Shown here: piece by piece, positions 17,955-27,818 of the stretch
How positions within the stretch are numbered: the stretch's first letter is position 1
Layout of the letters: each line of letters starts with the position of its first letter
NCBI GenBank assembly: GCA_003280655.1
Contig: QCEK01000007.1
Span: forward strand, 27,421 to 91,420
Origin: Prochlorococcus sp. AG-355-O17
GTDB taxonomy: Bacteria > Cyanobacteriota > Cyanobacteriia > PCC-6307 > Cyanobiaceae
Direction: 5' to 3'
Length of the DNA stretch: 64,000 bases
Program-made: the position numbers and the translations under genes
Notes under the pieces: generated by a model
Seen by the model: the letters and a program-made list of their open reading frames with translations, nothing else
The model's database searches: none
What the model was told of the DNA's origin: nothing

Positions 17955-18212
17955 ATGAATGTAGATATATTTGGATATTTTGCAGCATTTTTAACAACAG
18001 CAGCATTCCTACCTCAATTGATAAAAACTTTAAAAACAAAAAAGGCAGATGATGTTTCTTTGACAACATTAATAATGTTTATTATCGGTGTTTTGTCTTG
18101 GATTATTTACGGTTATAAAATTTCTTCTACACCAATATTGATAGCAAATTTAATTACCCTGATCTTAAATTTATTAATATTAATCTCTAAAATATATTTT
18201 TCAAAAAACTAA
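17955..18212 (+). CDS. SemiSWEET-family sugar transporter
   Basis: This 85-aa protein has three transmembrane helices and the conserved TAAFLPQLIKTLKTKKADDVSL at helix 1, containing the PQ motif, then SWIIYGYKI in helix 2. This is the half-size SWEET (PQ-loop) architecture, which dimerises to move sugars across the membrane. Substrate unknown. Confidence 0.9.
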   Translation: MNVDIFGYFAAFLTTAAFLPQLIKTLKTKKADDVSLTTLIMFIIGVLSWIIYGYKISSTPILIANLITLILNLLILISKIYFSKN

Positions 18213-18296
18213 ACTGAGTAAAAATTTTTTTAAAAGAATTAAACTTTCTATTTATTACTTAAATCTTCACTAAAATAAAACAAATATATTCTGATC

Positions 18297-18521
18297 TTGA
18301 AAACTTCAAAATGCTGGGTTTGGTTTAAAGGTAGCCTTAACAATGGTGGTTATTGGAAAGAAGGGTTTTCTTGTACTTATGATGAGAAACCAGGAGTTTT
18401 AATAGAAAGCCCTGCTTACGTAACTTGTCGAGTTCCTACATGGAGAGTTTTGACTAAAGAACCAGAAAATTTATATAAATCTCCTCTAATTCCTGACAAA
18501 GCAATCTGGAAAATAATTTAA
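18297..18521 (+). CDS. Conserved hypothetical protein (74 aa)
   Basis: A TTG at 18297 opens a 74-residue Trp- and Tyr-rich ORF (KCWVWFKGSLNNGGYWKEGF, then SPAYVTCRVPTWRV). The composition is clearly non-random in this AT-rich background, so I believe it is real. No family is recognised. There is no ATG in frame near the start. Confidence 0.6.
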   Translation: MKTSKCWVWFKGSLNNGGYWKEGFSCTYDEKPGVLIESPAYVTCRVPTWRVLTKEPENLYKSPLIPDKAIWKII

Positions 18522-18591
18522 ATTCTCAATTAATAATAAAAAACTTTTTGACTGCACTATGGCGAGTTAATATTGCTTTAATAAATATTTA

Positions 18592-19512
18592 ATTAATACC
18601 ATCTACTCTCTTTTTATAAATATTATCCCTTTTTTAATCTTCGGTTTTCTTCTGGGAAAAAAGAATCCAAAGATTTCCAAATATATAGCAAGACCTCTAA
18701 TAAGATTTGGAATTCCATTAAGTGTAATGGGTCTCCTACTAAAAGAAGGTATAGATATAAACCTAATTAAAAGTGCATTTTTAGCATTCTCAGTAATTGG
18801 ATTTTTAATAACTTTAATTAATATAATCCCAATAATTAATAAAAGGCTTCCAAATTACACATTGCAGCTAGCAGGCCTAATAGGTAATACATCATTTCTT
18901 GGGATACCAATTGCATTAGCTCTTCTACCTTCAACAACTATAAATTTCACTATAGGATTTGATTTGGGAACAACACTTTTCGCTTGGATATTTGGACCTT
19001 TTTTTCTTCAAGAAAAATCCAAAAATAATAATATCCTAAACATAAAAGGATTATTAAATGCATTAATAAATAGTCCTGCATCAAGAGGGATAATTGGTGT
19101 ACTTCTTGCCTATCTTTTCCAAATAGATGAAATTTTAGGAAATTACCTTTGGATTCCTGCAAGAATTGTTATTGCTTTGGCAATAATAATTGTGGGAACA
19201 AGACTTGGAATAATCACAACTCAAAATGAGAGGATATTGGATCTAAATGAAGAAATTAAATTTTCAATTTTATTAAAGTTATTCATTCTTCCCTTTATTA
19301 TTTTTTTAGTATGCAAATTTTTAAATTTTAACTTCTATCAATCATCTGCAGTAATTCTTCAGGCGGCAACCCCAACGGCAATATCCACAATATTAATGGC
19401 TGAGGCTTATGGAGTGAAACAAAAAATAGCTTCAAAAATTCTTTTTACTACAACCTTAATTTCAATAATTACAATTCCTCTATTAAAAATTTTTATAAAT
19501 TTATTTATTTAA
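18592..19512 (+). CDS. AEC (auxin efflux carrier) family transporter, start codon not standard
   Basis: The protein has about ten hydrophobic helices and the AEC signatures LAGLIGNTSFLGIPIALALL and LQAATPTAISTILMAEAYG. The first ATG (18727) would begin inside the second conserved segment. In frame upstream reads INTIYSLFINIIPFLIFGFL and GKKNPKISKYIARPLIRFGI, the expected first helix and loop, back to a stop at 18568-18570, with no ATG, GTG or TTG. I extend to the ATT at 18592 as a placeholder (306 aa). True start, lost start or sequence error is open. The substrate is unknown. Confidence 0.7.
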   Translation: MNTIYSLFINIIPFLIFGFLLGKKNPKISKYIARPLIRFGIPLSVMGLLLKEGIDINLIKSAFLAFSVIGFLITLINIIPIINKRLPNYTLQLAGLIGNTSFLGIPIALALLPSTTINFTIGFDLGTTLFAWIFGPFFLQEKSKNNNILNIKGLLNALINSPASRGIIGVLLAYLFQIDEILGNYLWIPARIVIALAIIIVGTRLGIITTQNERILDLNEEIKFSILLKLFILPFIIFLVCKFLNFNFYQSSAVILQAATPTAISTILMAEAYGVKQKIASKILFTTTLISIITIPLLKIFINLFI

Positions 19513-19605
19513 AAAACTTGAATAAAACTTATTACGATAAGCATGATTAATGAATATTGTAAAGATTATATCCTGATAACTAAATAATGTCTTAAGATTT
19601 AAGTT

Positions 19606-19857
19606 ATGAAGTCAGCAAACCCTGAAAATGAATATATCCCTTTAAATCTAAGGATTTCTGTAAGAAGGGATACTCTAAGGCTTATCTCAGAGATGGCTCA
19701 AGATATGGGAATAAGCATTAATGAAGTTTTTAGTTTTTTAGCCGAAGATTCTGTGATCGATCTCGAATTAATGGAAGATTTAAATAAAATCGATATCCCA
19801 AGCAAGTGCAGCATTGATGATTTAAAAAATGCACTTCTTAAAAAAAGACTTTGTTAA
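19606..19857 (+). CDS. Small ribbon-helix-helix-like hypothetical protein
   Basis: This 83-aa protein has a beta-strand-like NLRISVRRDTL followed by two helices (ISEMAQDMGISINEVFSFLAED), which resembles a CopG/Arc ribbon-helix-helix shape, then an acidic tail. DNA binding is possible but not shown. Its stop shares the palindrome TTAA with the convergent GT39 gene. Confidence 0.6.
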   Translation: MKSANPENEYIPLNLRISVRRDTLRLISEMAQDMGISINEVFSFLAEDSVIDLELMEDLNKIDIPSKCSIDDLKNALLKKRLC

Positions 19858-21659
19858 AATTTTTCAACTTTTCTATTTTTCCAGTCAGATTTATAACCAC
19901 TTTTAACTAAAAATCTCGAATACATATTTAAATCACTTTTTTGAATTCGCCATAAATTATAAATCCCAAATTTGCCCAATTTCTGATGATTAATTTTTGA
20001 CCATTGCTGTCCGAGGGAAGAGTATTCATCTATCACGACCAATAGAGATTTGTATTCATAATCAGGTTGATCTTCATAATTCTCTCTCCTATCAGTATTT
20101 AGCCTTTCTGAAAGATTAATTAATCCCTCTTCAGTGTTTGGTTCATAAAAAACTATTTGTCTCGAATAATAATGTAATGAAGGTTTTCTTATCCCAATCA
20201 TGGCTAAAGTTTCCCTTCCCTCGCGAATATCTAAAATTAATTTTGAGATATTCCTTAAAGGTAATTGCCTCGAAGTATCTGCTAATTTTCTAATTGGCGA
20301 CATCAAATAAGATTGTCCAATTAAAAGTAAGATTTGGAGATAAAGAAGGGTATTTCTAGATTTTAAGGAAAATAAGATTATTGCAAGAAGGGTAAATGAA
20401 GAGAAGAACAATTTTGCCTTGAAAATAATCCCAGAGCTTATAAGTTCAGATGCAAGATTAGGCATTTCGGGATCACTAATTGAACTCAACCAAATATTCG
20501 AGAAAAAGAATGCTATTGATAAGCCAAACAAAATTAAAATGTTAAAAATCCAGAAATATATATAACTTTTATTTATATTTTTTAAGCTTACAAAGCTATT
20601 ACTCGTTAATAATGCCGCAGCTGGAATTGCTGGCAACCAATAGCTAGGTAGTTTCGTTGCAGAAAGGCTAAAGAAGATAAAAACTGACGTTAACCAACAT
20701 AGAGAATATGTGTAAAGCGTTTCATTGACATTGCAATTTTCTTTTGAACTTTTAAAGAAATCCTTAAGGGTTTTAAATATCCCATGATACAAAAAAGGAG
20801 TAAATGGTAAAGAAGCCAATATCATTATGTAAAGAAAAAACCAGAAAGGTTCTGCATGATTATTTACAACTGAGGTATATCTTTGAAAATTATGGTAACC
20901 AAAAAAATTATCCCAAAACGGCTTTCCCTCTTTTAGAAGTTCTAATACATACCATGGAACACTTATTAGTGTTGTTATTAAAAAACCTTTCTTAGGATTA
21001 ATCTTACTGAGCAACGTTTTCCAATTCTTCTGACAAAACAAGAAAGACGTAATAGTCAATAATGCCAAAACAAATGCAACAGGTCCTTTGACTAAAATTG
21101 CAAAACCTAAAAATACCCAAGCCGAAATGCATTGATCATTATTTTTACTTGCCATTCTTCTCCAAAACAAAAGCAAGCTTATACCTAAGGTTCCAGTTAA
21201 AAGAGCATCACTCACGGCAGTTCTACTCCAAATAATTATTAATGGAGAAAGAGCAAAGCCTAATGATGCAACTATTGGAGTGAGGAATTGCCTATCACTC
21301 TTCTGTGGCCAACAAAACAACGTATCTCCAATCATCAACATTAAAAATAATGATGCCAAAGCGGAAGGGAGTCTTGCTGAGAGAGTACCGAAACTGTCCC
21401 AAATCTCATTTTTCGGTAATGAGTAAAAAAAACCCATTAGCCAATATATCAGTGGAGGCTTATCAAAACGGAATATTCCATTGACTTTTGGAGTTAACCA
21501 ATCCCCAGATTCACTCATTGCCCGTGCTGCAGCGGCAAACAAAGGGGGAGTTTCATCCACTAATCCTGTAGAGCCTAAACCTAAGATAAATATAATAATC
21601 CCGCAAACTAAACCTATCAATAAGGTTATAAGCCTTTTTTTTGAGTTAAGAAGAATCAT
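19854..21659 (-). CDS. GT39/ArnT-like glycosyltransferase, integral membrane
   Basis: This 601-aa protein has about twelve membrane helices. Its first large loop carries DETPPLFAAAARAMSESGDWL and FDKPPLIYWLMG, the acidic metal and lipid-donor loop of the PMT/ArnT superfamily (DE motif and DKPP). It likely transfers a sugar from a polyprenyl-phosphate donor to an acceptor on the periplasmic side. It precedes no resistance genes, so an LPS or glycoprotein role is likely. It is 6 bp downstream of the GT4 gene, so an operon is probable. Confidence 0.85.
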   Translation of the reverse strand: MILLNSKKRLITLLIGLVCGIIIFILGLGSTGLVDETPPLFAAAARAMSESGDWLTPKVNGIFRFDKPPLIYWLMGFFYSLPKNEIWDSFGTLSARLPSALASLFLMLMIGDTLFCWPQKSDRQFLTPIVASLGFALSPLIIIWSRTAVSDALLTGTLGISLLLFWRRMASKNNDQCISAWVFLGFAILVKGPVAFVLALLTITSFLFCQKNWKTLLSKINPKKGFLITTLISVPWYVLELLKEGKPFWDNFFGYHNFQRYTSVVNNHAEPFWFFLYIMILASLPFTPFLYHGIFKTLKDFFKSSKENCNVNETLYTYSLCWLTSVFIFFSLSATKLPSYWLPAIPAAALLTSNSFVSLKNINKSYIYFWIFNILILFGLSIAFFFSNIWLSSISDPEMPNLASELISSGIIFKAKLFFSSFTLLAIILFSLKSRNTLLYLQILLLIGQSYLMSPIRKLADTSRQLPLRNISKLILDIREGRETLAMIGIRKPSLHYYSRQIVFYEPNTEEGLINLSERLNTDRRENYEDQPDYEYKSLLVVIDEYSSLGQQWSKINHQKLGKFGIYNLWRIQKSDLNMYSRFLVKSGYKSDWKNRKVEKF

Positions 21660-21665
21660 TTAATA

Positions 21666-22742
21666 TTATTTATATTCATGCATTACCTTATTAAGCCAGT
21701 TCACAACCTTGTTAGCAAATATATCTGCGGAGGCATTTTTTTCTACCCATTCTCTACATTTATGACGCATTATCTTTTCAATAATCTCTACATAAGAAAG
21801 CATATTTTTTTTGTCATCCGGATCAACAAGATAACCTGTTTGGCCATGCCGAATAATTTCACTAGGTCCTCCCCTTTTATAAGCTACAACAGGCACCCCA
21901 CAGGCTAAAGCTTCAACAATAACGTTCCCATATGCCTCATTCCATTTCGGAGTATTTAGCAACACTCTGCATTTACCAAGTTCTTTTTGTAATTCATCTG
22001 TTGATAAAAACCCCATCCAATCTATAGATCCTTGAGGGAATGATTTTTCTATCTTTGAGGCATACATCTCATCTTCTATAAATCCCCAAACTTTTAATTT
22101 TTCGCCAATTTGATTTGCTACATAAACTGCATCCTCCAAACCTTTCTCCGGAGCCACTCTTCCGACCCATGCCAAGGGTCCCTTAACTGAATCTTGAAAA
22201 ATATAATTATCTAAATTAAACCCATTCCCTATAATTGTTGGTCTTTTTATGAATGGATAATCATTAGCTTGCATTTTCGAATGAAAAGCAAAATTATTTG
22301 GATATTTAGCATATACCTTAGAGATTAAATTACTAATTACTGAACTTTCAGAACCCATACTAATAATATGTGCAATGGGTATCTCTAAATTTAGAGTCAT
22401 CCAGATAGGCAGCCAATCATAGGACATGTTCAACAATACATCTGCATGTTTAGCGATTTCTATTCCCTTTTCAAGCATTCCTGCTAAAAGAGAATTGTCT
22501 GGGATACTCACGGGAGAATTATAATTTTGATGCTGCCAACTAATTTGATCTTCACCTTCCACAAAATGTAATTTTGCATTTACATTACTTTTATGTAACT
22601 TAGAATTTTTTGGAGCTACAACCTCAACAGAATGACCTAAAGAAATAAAACCTGACACTAAAGAATTTAAAGTTAATTCAACTCCACCACCTTTACCACT
22701 CCCTAAGAACCCTATTGGAGTACTAATCAAAACTATTCGCAT
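21666..22742 (-). CDS. GT4 glycosyltransferase, possibly pteridine glucosyltransferase
   Basis: This 358-aa GT-B enzyme begins RIVLISTPIGFLGSGKGGGVELTLNSLV. Its C-terminal donor site includes NTPKWNEAYGNVIVEALACGVPVVAYKRGGPSEI. The GSGKGGGVELTL opening resembles the cyanobacterial UDP-glucose:tetrahydrobiopterin glucosyltransferase (BGluT), so a pteridine acceptor is a reasonable guess. Other GT4 roles are not excluded. It is upstream of the GT39 gene. Confidence 0.8.
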   Translation of the reverse strand: MRIVLISTPIGFLGSGKGGGVELTLNSLVSGFISLGHSVEVVAPKNSKLHKSNVNAKLHFVEGEDQISWQHQNYNSPVSIPDNSLLAGMLEKGIEIAKHADVLLNMSYDWLPIWMTLNLEIPIAHIISMGSESSVISNLISKVYAKYPNNFAFHSKMQANDYPFIKRPTIIGNGFNLDNYIFQDSVKGPLAWVGRVAPEKGLEDAVYVANQIGEKLKVWGFIEDEMYASKIEKSFPQGSIDWMGFLSTDELQKELGKCRVLLNTPKWNEAYGNVIVEALACGVPVVAYKRGGPSEIIRHGQTGYLVDPDDKKNMLSYVEIIEKIMRHKCREWVEKNASADIFANKVVNWLNKVMHEYK

Positions 22743-22770
22743 TATTAGACTTTTTACAAAAAGAAACTAA

Positions 22771-23712
22771 CTAAATAGTAGTATCAGAAAATTTATTTTC
22801 CCATAAACTCTTTCTCTGGCTTACAAAAAATACTGAGATAAGGACAAACACTACTCCTATCCACTGCACAATAGTGAGTCTTTCATCTAACCAAACACCT
22901 CCACTGAGAAGAGCAAATACAGGTGTTAAAAATGCAAGAGTGCTAAATCCTGTTATTTCTTTATTATTGGCAAAGTAGAAAAACAATCCATAAGCTATTG
23001 CTCCTCCAAAAATACTTGCAAATGACATAAGTCCCCAATCAAATATTGACCAATCTGGAATTATTGTGAAATTTGATTGTAAGCAGTGCTTAATAATTAA
23101 GGGCAAACTGCCTAAAACCATATGCCAACCTGTAACTGCAACTGGATCACTTTTAGTACAGGTGAATCTAATTAAAATTGTTCCTAATGCCATAGCGAGA
23201 GAAGCTGCAAGCATCCAAAGTTCTCCAAAGTTAAAAGCAACATCATTTATAGACTTATCTGACATCAACCACCAATTCCCTAAAAATTCTTGTGGAACTC
23301 CCAAAAATACTATTCCTCCCAAGCCAAAAAGTAGTCCCAACCACCCTATTGGATTAATTAAATTCCCAAAAATTGCCCTCGCTAAAATAGCTACCAAAAG
23401 AGGTTGAGAATCAATTAATACAGAACCTAAACCTGCTCCAGTTTTTTCAATACCATAAGTTAAAAACAACTGAAAAAAAGTGGCATCAACAATCGTAAAA
23501 ACAAAAAACCACTTCAGATCGCACTTATAAATTTTTAAATCTCTTTTAAACAAATATGTTGTTATTAGAACAAGAATCCCTGCAGGAAGTAATCTTAAAG
23601 AAGCCACAAACTCTGGCCCAGCACTAGATACTAAAGGAGTCATTGCCGCCATTGAAGTACCCCAAAGTGCAAAAGGGAGTATCATTAAAAACCAATTTAG
23701 GATTGAATTCAT
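22771..23712 (-). CDS. EamA/DMT-family transporter
   Basis: This 313-residue protein has ten hydrophobic helices in two EamA repeats (repeat 1 about residues 8-135, repeat 2 about 165-300), the drug/metabolite transporter layout. It includes LPFALWGTSMAAMTPLV at the start and FLTPVFALLSGGVWLDERLT near the end, a repeat-2 hallmark. The substrate is not predictable. It is upstream of the two glycosyltransferases on the same strand and divergent from sppA. Confidence 0.88.
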   Translation of the reverse strand: MNSILNWFLMILPFALWGTSMAAMTPLVSSAGPEFVASLRLLPAGILVLITTYLFKRDLKIYKCDLKWFFVFTIVDATFFQLFLTYGIEKTGAGLGSVLIDSQPLLVAILARAIFGNLINPIGWLGLLFGLGGIVFLGVPQEFLGNWWLMSDKSINDVAFNFGELWMLAASLAMALGTILIRFTCTKSDPVAVTGWHMVLGSLPLIIKHCLQSNFTIIPDWSIFDWGLMSFASIFGGAIAYGLFFYFANNKEITGFSTLAFLTPVFALLSGGVWLDERLTIVQWIGVVFVLISVFFVSQRKSLWENKFSDTTI

Positions 23713-23764
23713 TAGGTCTGCTGATAATCTTTTTAAAGTAGTTTTATGAATTTACCTTAAAAGA

Positions 23765-24574
23765 ATGATTTGGCCTTTTAGACGAAAGTCAAAAAAAAGA
23801 ATAGCTCGTATAGTAATTGATGAGCCTATTACAAGTTCAACTAGAGTTTCAGTCCTTAAAGCTCTTAAAAAAATTGAGGATAGAGAATTTCCTGCCTTAA
23901 TCGTGAGAATTGATTCCCCAGGGGGTACTGTTGGGGATAGCCAAGAAATATACTCTGCTATAAAAAGACTAAAAGATAAAGGATGTAAAGTCATTGCCAG
24001 TTTTGGAAACATCTCAGCATCAGGTGGCGTTTACATTGGTGTTGCATCTGACAAAATAGTTGCTAATCCAGGCACAATTACAGGATCTATTGGTGTAATT
24101 ATAAGAGGAAATAATTTATCTGAATTATTAGATAAAATCGGCATTAAATTTGAGACTGTTAAAAGTGGTGTATTTAAAGACATACTTTCTCCAGATAAAC
24201 CTCTAAGTGAGGAAGGAAGAGGTCTACTCCAAGGACTTATAGATGAAAGTTATAAACAATTTACTGAAGCTGTTGCTGAAGGAAGGAATTTACCTATTGA
24301 AGAAGTAAGAAAATTTGCTGATGGAAGAATTTTCACTGGAACACAAGCACTCGAACTTGGTCTTGTTGATAAGGTTGGAGATGAATTTGTTGCAAGGGAG
24401 ATAGCTGCAGAAATGGTAAATATTGATCCTAAAATTCAGCCATTAACATTTGGGAAGAAGAAGAAAAAAATACTTGGACTAATTCCTGGAAGTAGAATTA
24501 TTGAGAAAATTATTAGTAATATCTTTTTTGAGTTTGACTCATCTAATAAAGTACTTTGGTTATACAAGCCTTAA
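23765..24574 (+). CDS. sppA: Signal peptide peptidase SppA-like protease
   Basis: This 269-aa S49 protease has the short bacterial layout. The catalytic serine lies in GNISASGGVYIGVAS and the catalytic lysine in TVKSGVFKDILSP, and the ClpP-like core RIDSPGGTVGDSQEIY precedes them. It lacks a clear N-terminal membrane anchor (MIWPFRRKSKKR), which is common in cyanobacterial short SppA. It likely degrades leftover signal peptides or light-harvesting proteins. Confidence 0.9.
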   Translation: MIWPFRRKSKKRIARIVIDEPITSSTRVSVLKALKKIEDREFPALIVRIDSPGGTVGDSQEIYSAIKRLKDKGCKVIASFGNISASGGVYIGVASDKIVANPGTITGSIGVIIRGNNLSELLDKIGIKFETVKSGVFKDILSPDKPLSEEGRGLLQGLIDESYKQFTEAVAEGRNLPIEEVRKFADGRIFTGTQALELGLVDKVGDEFVAREIAAEMVNIDPKIQPLTFGKKKKKILGLIPGSRIIEKIISNIFFEFDSSNKVLWLYKP

Positions 24575-24580
24575 ATCAAT

Positions 24581-24964
24581 ATGTATGAAAAAATGAAAGA
24601 TGATTATAAAATCACATTTATTCGTGGGGCTACAACAGCATCTGGGAATTCTGTTAAGGAAATAGAAGTTGCCGTAGTGGAATTAATTGATGAATTAATT
24701 TCACGAAACAATCTAATTAAGAAAAACATACTATCCATTACATTCACAGCGACAAAAGACTTAAATGCATGTTTTCCCGCTTCAATTGCCAGGAAATTTA
24801 ACGGGCTTGATTCAGTAGCGTTTTTAGACTGCCAACAAATGTTTGTATCAGATGATGTTGATTTTTGTATAAGAATTATGGCACAAGTTTTATTGCCGCC
24901 AAGTATTCCAATAAAGCATCCTTATTTAAATGGCGCTTCAAAATTAAGGACCGATAGATGTTAA
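24581..24964 (+). CDS. aroH: Chorismate mutase, AroH class
   Basis: This 127-residue protein carries the AroH pattern: the FIRGATTASGNSVKEIE N-terminal strand and LISRNNL, with SITFTATKDLNACFPASIAR. It converts chorismate to prephenate in Phe/Tyr synthesis, forming a trimer. The ATG at 24581 is used; an in-frame ATG at 24593 (MKDDYKITF) may be the true start. It follows sppA by 6 bp. Confidence 0.92.
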   Translation: MYEKMKDDYKITFIRGATTASGNSVKEIEVAVVELIDELISRNNLIKKNILSITFTATKDLNACFPASIARKFNGLDSVAFLDCQQMFVSDDVDFCIRIMAQVLLPPSIPIKHPYLNGASKLRTDRC

Positions 24965-25034
24965 TCTTAATAAAACAATGTTTCACTTTAAAGTCCTATA
25001 GCACTAATTAAACTTATAAAAATTTATTACCTCA

Positions 25035-25613
25035 ATGTTAAAAAACACAACGAAACAGACTTCTAATTTTAAAATTTTAAGATTTCTAGTTGTCCCAGCA
25101 ATTCTAGTTTCAACTCCATTTTTAAATAAAATCCAAGATGCTAAGGCAGGGCTGGAATTTCAGTGGAATCAAGACTCTGGGTATAGGAGATTAAAATGGT
25201 TTCAAAAGGACGATAAAAAGAAATTTAGAAATACAATTTATTTTTTCTTGAGGCCATCTGATAGAAGAACTGATCTTTTGAAAATTAACCTAGCAATCCC
25301 TAAAACCTTTAAATCAGATTTGAAAAAAGAAAAAATTAGTTTTTGCAAGGTAAGAATTGGCGGTTTTGAGAGTAGAACAAAATGCTTGGAAGATATTCCA
25401 TCTGATATCGAAATTAATACTGATGAATCAGGCTTACGTTCACTTGATATTTACCCCTACAGCCCAATTCCTACAAACAAAGACAGTTATGCCATTGCCT
25501 TAAAAGTCTTTAATCCCAAAAAATCAGGTCTATATCAATTTCATTCATATGGGCAACCCAAAGGAAAATCATTTTCCAGTTATTTAGGAAGCTGGACTAT
25601 AGTGATCGATTAA
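25035..25613 (+). CDS. DUF2808 family secreted protein
   Basis: This 192-aa protein has an N-terminal signal sequence (hydrophobic about residues 14-32, likely cleavage after DAKA). The mature domain starts GLEFQWNQDSGYRRLKW, and NTIYFFLRPSDRRTDLLKINLAIP and YPYSPIPTNKDSYAIALKVFNP are features of the cyanobacterial DUF2808 family. It is expected in the periplasm. Function is unknown. It sits directly before the rpmH-rnpA block. Confidence 0.8.
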   Translation: MLKNTTKQTSNFKILRFLVVPAILVSTPFLNKIQDAKAGLEFQWNQDSGYRRLKWFQKDDKKKFRNTIYFFLRPSDRRTDLLKINLAIPKTFKSDLKKEKISFCKVRIGGFESRTKCLEDIPSDIEINTDESGLRSLDIYPYSPIPTNKDSYAIALKVFNPKKSGLYQFHSYGQPKGKSFSSYLGSWTIVID

Positions 25614-25643
25614 ATGATAAATTAAATAAGGATAATTAAACAA

Positions 25644-25781
25644 ATGACTAAAAGAACTTTTGGCGGAACTTCAAGAAAAAGAAAACGTGTATCTGGTTTT
25701 AGAGTAAGAATGCGTTCTCATACTGGTAGAAGAGTTATTAAAAGCAGAAGACAAAAAGGTAGAGAAAGAATAGCTGTATAA
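25644..25781 (+). CDS. rpmH: 50S ribosomal protein L34
   Basis: A 45-residue, strongly basic ORF ([20 protein letters not shown] through RERIAV) is a clear bL34. It is followed 10 bp later by rnpA, the near-universal rpmH-rnpA pair. Confidence 0.97.
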
Positions 25782-25791
25782 TCTGATTTAA

Positions 25792-26178
25792 ATGGCCTTA
25801 CCTAGGGATATGCGTTTAAAAGGGCATAGAACTTTTAATTATATTCATAAAAATTCCACAATATATCATGGTAAATTAATGACATTTAAAGTTTCAAGAT
25901 CAAAACCAGAAATTCTCTTATCCCATAAACTCACAAATACCTCAAATAAATTTAGGGTTGCAATTGCTATTAGTAAAAAAGTATCAAAAAAAGCTGTAGA
26001 AAGAAATAAATTAAGAAGAATTCTGCAAGAGTGGTTATTAACAAACATTCAAAATATTAATAACCACAAACCATATTGGTTACTTGTTAACCTTAAATTT
26101 GGAGATTTCTGCAATGATAAAAGTAGACTTTTGGAGGAATTTCAAAACTTAATGTTCAAATCTCATCTAATGAAATGA
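25792..26178 (+). CDS. rnpA: Ribonuclease P protein component
   Basis: This 128-aa basic protein has the RNase P protein RNR motif (KKAVERNKLRRILQEW) and an N-terminal RDMRLKGHRTFNYIHK. It assists the RNase P RNA in 5' tRNA maturation. It overlaps the next gene by 4 bp (ATGA), and it lies in the rpmH-rnpA-yidC order. Confidence 0.95.
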   Translation: MALPRDMRLKGHRTFNYIHKNSTIYHGKLMTFKVSRSKPEILLSHKLTNTSNKFRVAIAISKKVSKKAVERNKLRRILQEWLLTNIQNINNHKPYWLLVNLKFGDFCNDKSRLLEEFQNLMFKSHLMK

Positions 26179-26588
26179 TTAACATGAATGAAGAAATCTT
26201 TTATGAAGGGGGTCCTGCAAAAAGTGATTTAATAATAAATCTAATTGCAGGCATAACTATTCTTGGATTACCATTTACTTTTGCCGCAATAGTTAGAGCA
26301 TTGTGGTTGAGATATAAAATTACGAACAAGAGAATTACGATAGATGGAGGATGGTTTGGTAAAAACAAATCACAAGTTTCATTAAGTAATATTGAGGAAA
26401 TCAGATCTATCCCGAGGGGATTTGGATCATATGGTGATATGGTTCTTATTCTTAATGACGGATCAAAGGTTGAAATGAAATCTTTGCCTTTATTCAGAGA
26501 AAAGCAAAAATTTATTGAAGAAAATATAATTAAAAAATCACAAATCCCAAATCTTAAAGAGGTAGAGGGATTTGCTACTAAATCCTAA
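26175..26588 (+). CDS. PH-domain (YdbT/bPH2-like) membrane protein
   Basis: This 137-residue protein has one hydrophobic hairpin (about residues 20-45) followed by a bacterial PH-like domain, YKITNKRITIDGGWFGKNKSQVSLSNIEEI. It lies in the conserved cyanobacterial position between rnpA and yidC, and it overlaps rnpA by 4 bp. A role near the YidC insertase is suggested only by gene order. Confidence 0.8.
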   Translation: MINMNEEIFYEGGPAKSDLIINLIAGITILGLPFTFAAIVRALWLRYKITNKRITIDGGWFGKNKSQVSLSNIEEIRSIPRGFGSYGDMVLILNDGSKVEMKSLPLFREKQKFIEENIIKKSQIPNLKEVEGFATKS

Positions 26589-26660
26589 AAAAATTAATTA
26601 CAAAAGCCTATTTTTCCTGTAAAATAAAATGTCAAATAAAATTACACTCCTTTTAATATC

Positions 26661-27803
26661 GTGATAGGGTTCATTTCTGAAAAATTACTTATCCCTATTC
26701 TAGATTTTTTCTACGGTTTAGTCCCTAGTTATGGTTTAGCGATTGTTGCATTGACAGTCGTAATTAGAATTGCACTTTTTCCTCTAAGTGCTGGTTCTAT
26801 TAGAAGCGCTAGAAGAATGAAGATTGCTCAACCAGTCATGCAAAAAAGGCAAGCGGAAATAAAATCTAAGTTTTCAGGCGATCCAAAGAAACAGCAAGAA
26901 GAACTTGGAAAACTTATGAATGAGTTTGGCAGTCCCCTAGCAGGTTGTCTTCCATTGATTGTACAAATGCCCGTGTTATTTGCATTGTTTGCAACCCTAA
27001 GAGGCTCTCCATTCGCTGATGTCCCCTACAACATAAATCTTAAGGTCGTTCCACAGGATCAAATAGCAGCTATTGATCCAAAACCTTACAAATCTCCAAG
27101 ACACTCTATATTTATTACTGAAAAATCACATTTTCCTGTAATAGCAACCATTCCTAATGGAACAAAATTAGGGGCAGAAGAATCCCTAAAAATAAATTTA
27201 GAAACAACAAACGGTAATAATTATTCTGAAATTTTAACTAAATACGATAATGGATCAAAATTTCTTCCCACTTGGAAGGTTTCTAAAGGATCCGAAAATC
27301 TTAAAGTTTCCCAGGACGGCATTGTAACAGCAATTAAACCAGGAGATGCAACTATCGAGGCAAAAATCCCCGGTCTAGCGGCTAAAAGTGGTTTTCTCTT
27401 TATTAAAGCTCTAGGTCAAGTTGGTTTTTATGTAGATGGGGCAATTAATTGGGATATTGCCACACTAGTTGGTGCTTTTGGATTAACACTACTTCTCTCT
27501 CAAGTTTTATCTAGTCAGGGTATGCCTGCGAATCCACAGCAATCAACAGCAAACAAAATTACACCAATCATGATAACTGGAATGTTTTTGTTTTTCCCTC
27601 TACCAGCAGGAGTTTTGCTATACATGGTTGTTGCAAATATATTCCAGGCATTCCAGACATTTCTGCTTAATAAAGAAGCTCTTCCTGAGAATCTGCAGAA
27701 AATTCTGGATCAACAACTTTTGGCCAAAAATGAAGTAATAACAACTTCTGCTTCAACTATCTCAGATAAAAGATTACCTTTTGAGCCTAACAGTAAAAAA
27801 TAG
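26661..27803 (+). CDS. yidC: Membrane protein insertase YidC (Oxa1/Alb3 family)
   Basis: This 380-aa protein starts with GTG at 26661. Conserved parts are [62 protein letters not shown] (the hydrophilic-groove region) and the C-terminal [27 protein letters not shown] large inserted domain (about residues 130-255) lies between helices 2 and 3, as in cyanobacterial YidC. It inserts thylakoid and plasma membrane proteins. Confidence 0.95.
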   Translation: MIGFISEKLLIPILDFFYGLVPSYGLAIVALTVVIRIALFPLSAGSIRSARRMKIAQPVMQKRQAEIKSKFSGDPKKQQEELGKLMNEFGSPLAGCLPLIVQMPVLFALFATLRGSPFADVPYNINLKVVPQDQIAAIDPKPYKSPRHSIFITEKSHFPVIATIPNGTKLGAEESLKINLETTNGNNYSEILTKYDNGSKFLPTWKVSKGSENLKVSQDGIVTAIKPGDATIEAKIPGLAAKSGFLFIKALGQVGFYVDGAINWDIATLVGAFGLTLLLSQVLSSQGMPANPQQSTANKITPIMITGMFLFFPLPAGVLLYMVVANIFQAFQTFLLNKEALPENLQKILDQQLLAKNEVITTSASTISDKRLPFEPNSKK

Positions 27804-27818
27804 TCTGAATCTCAAATA

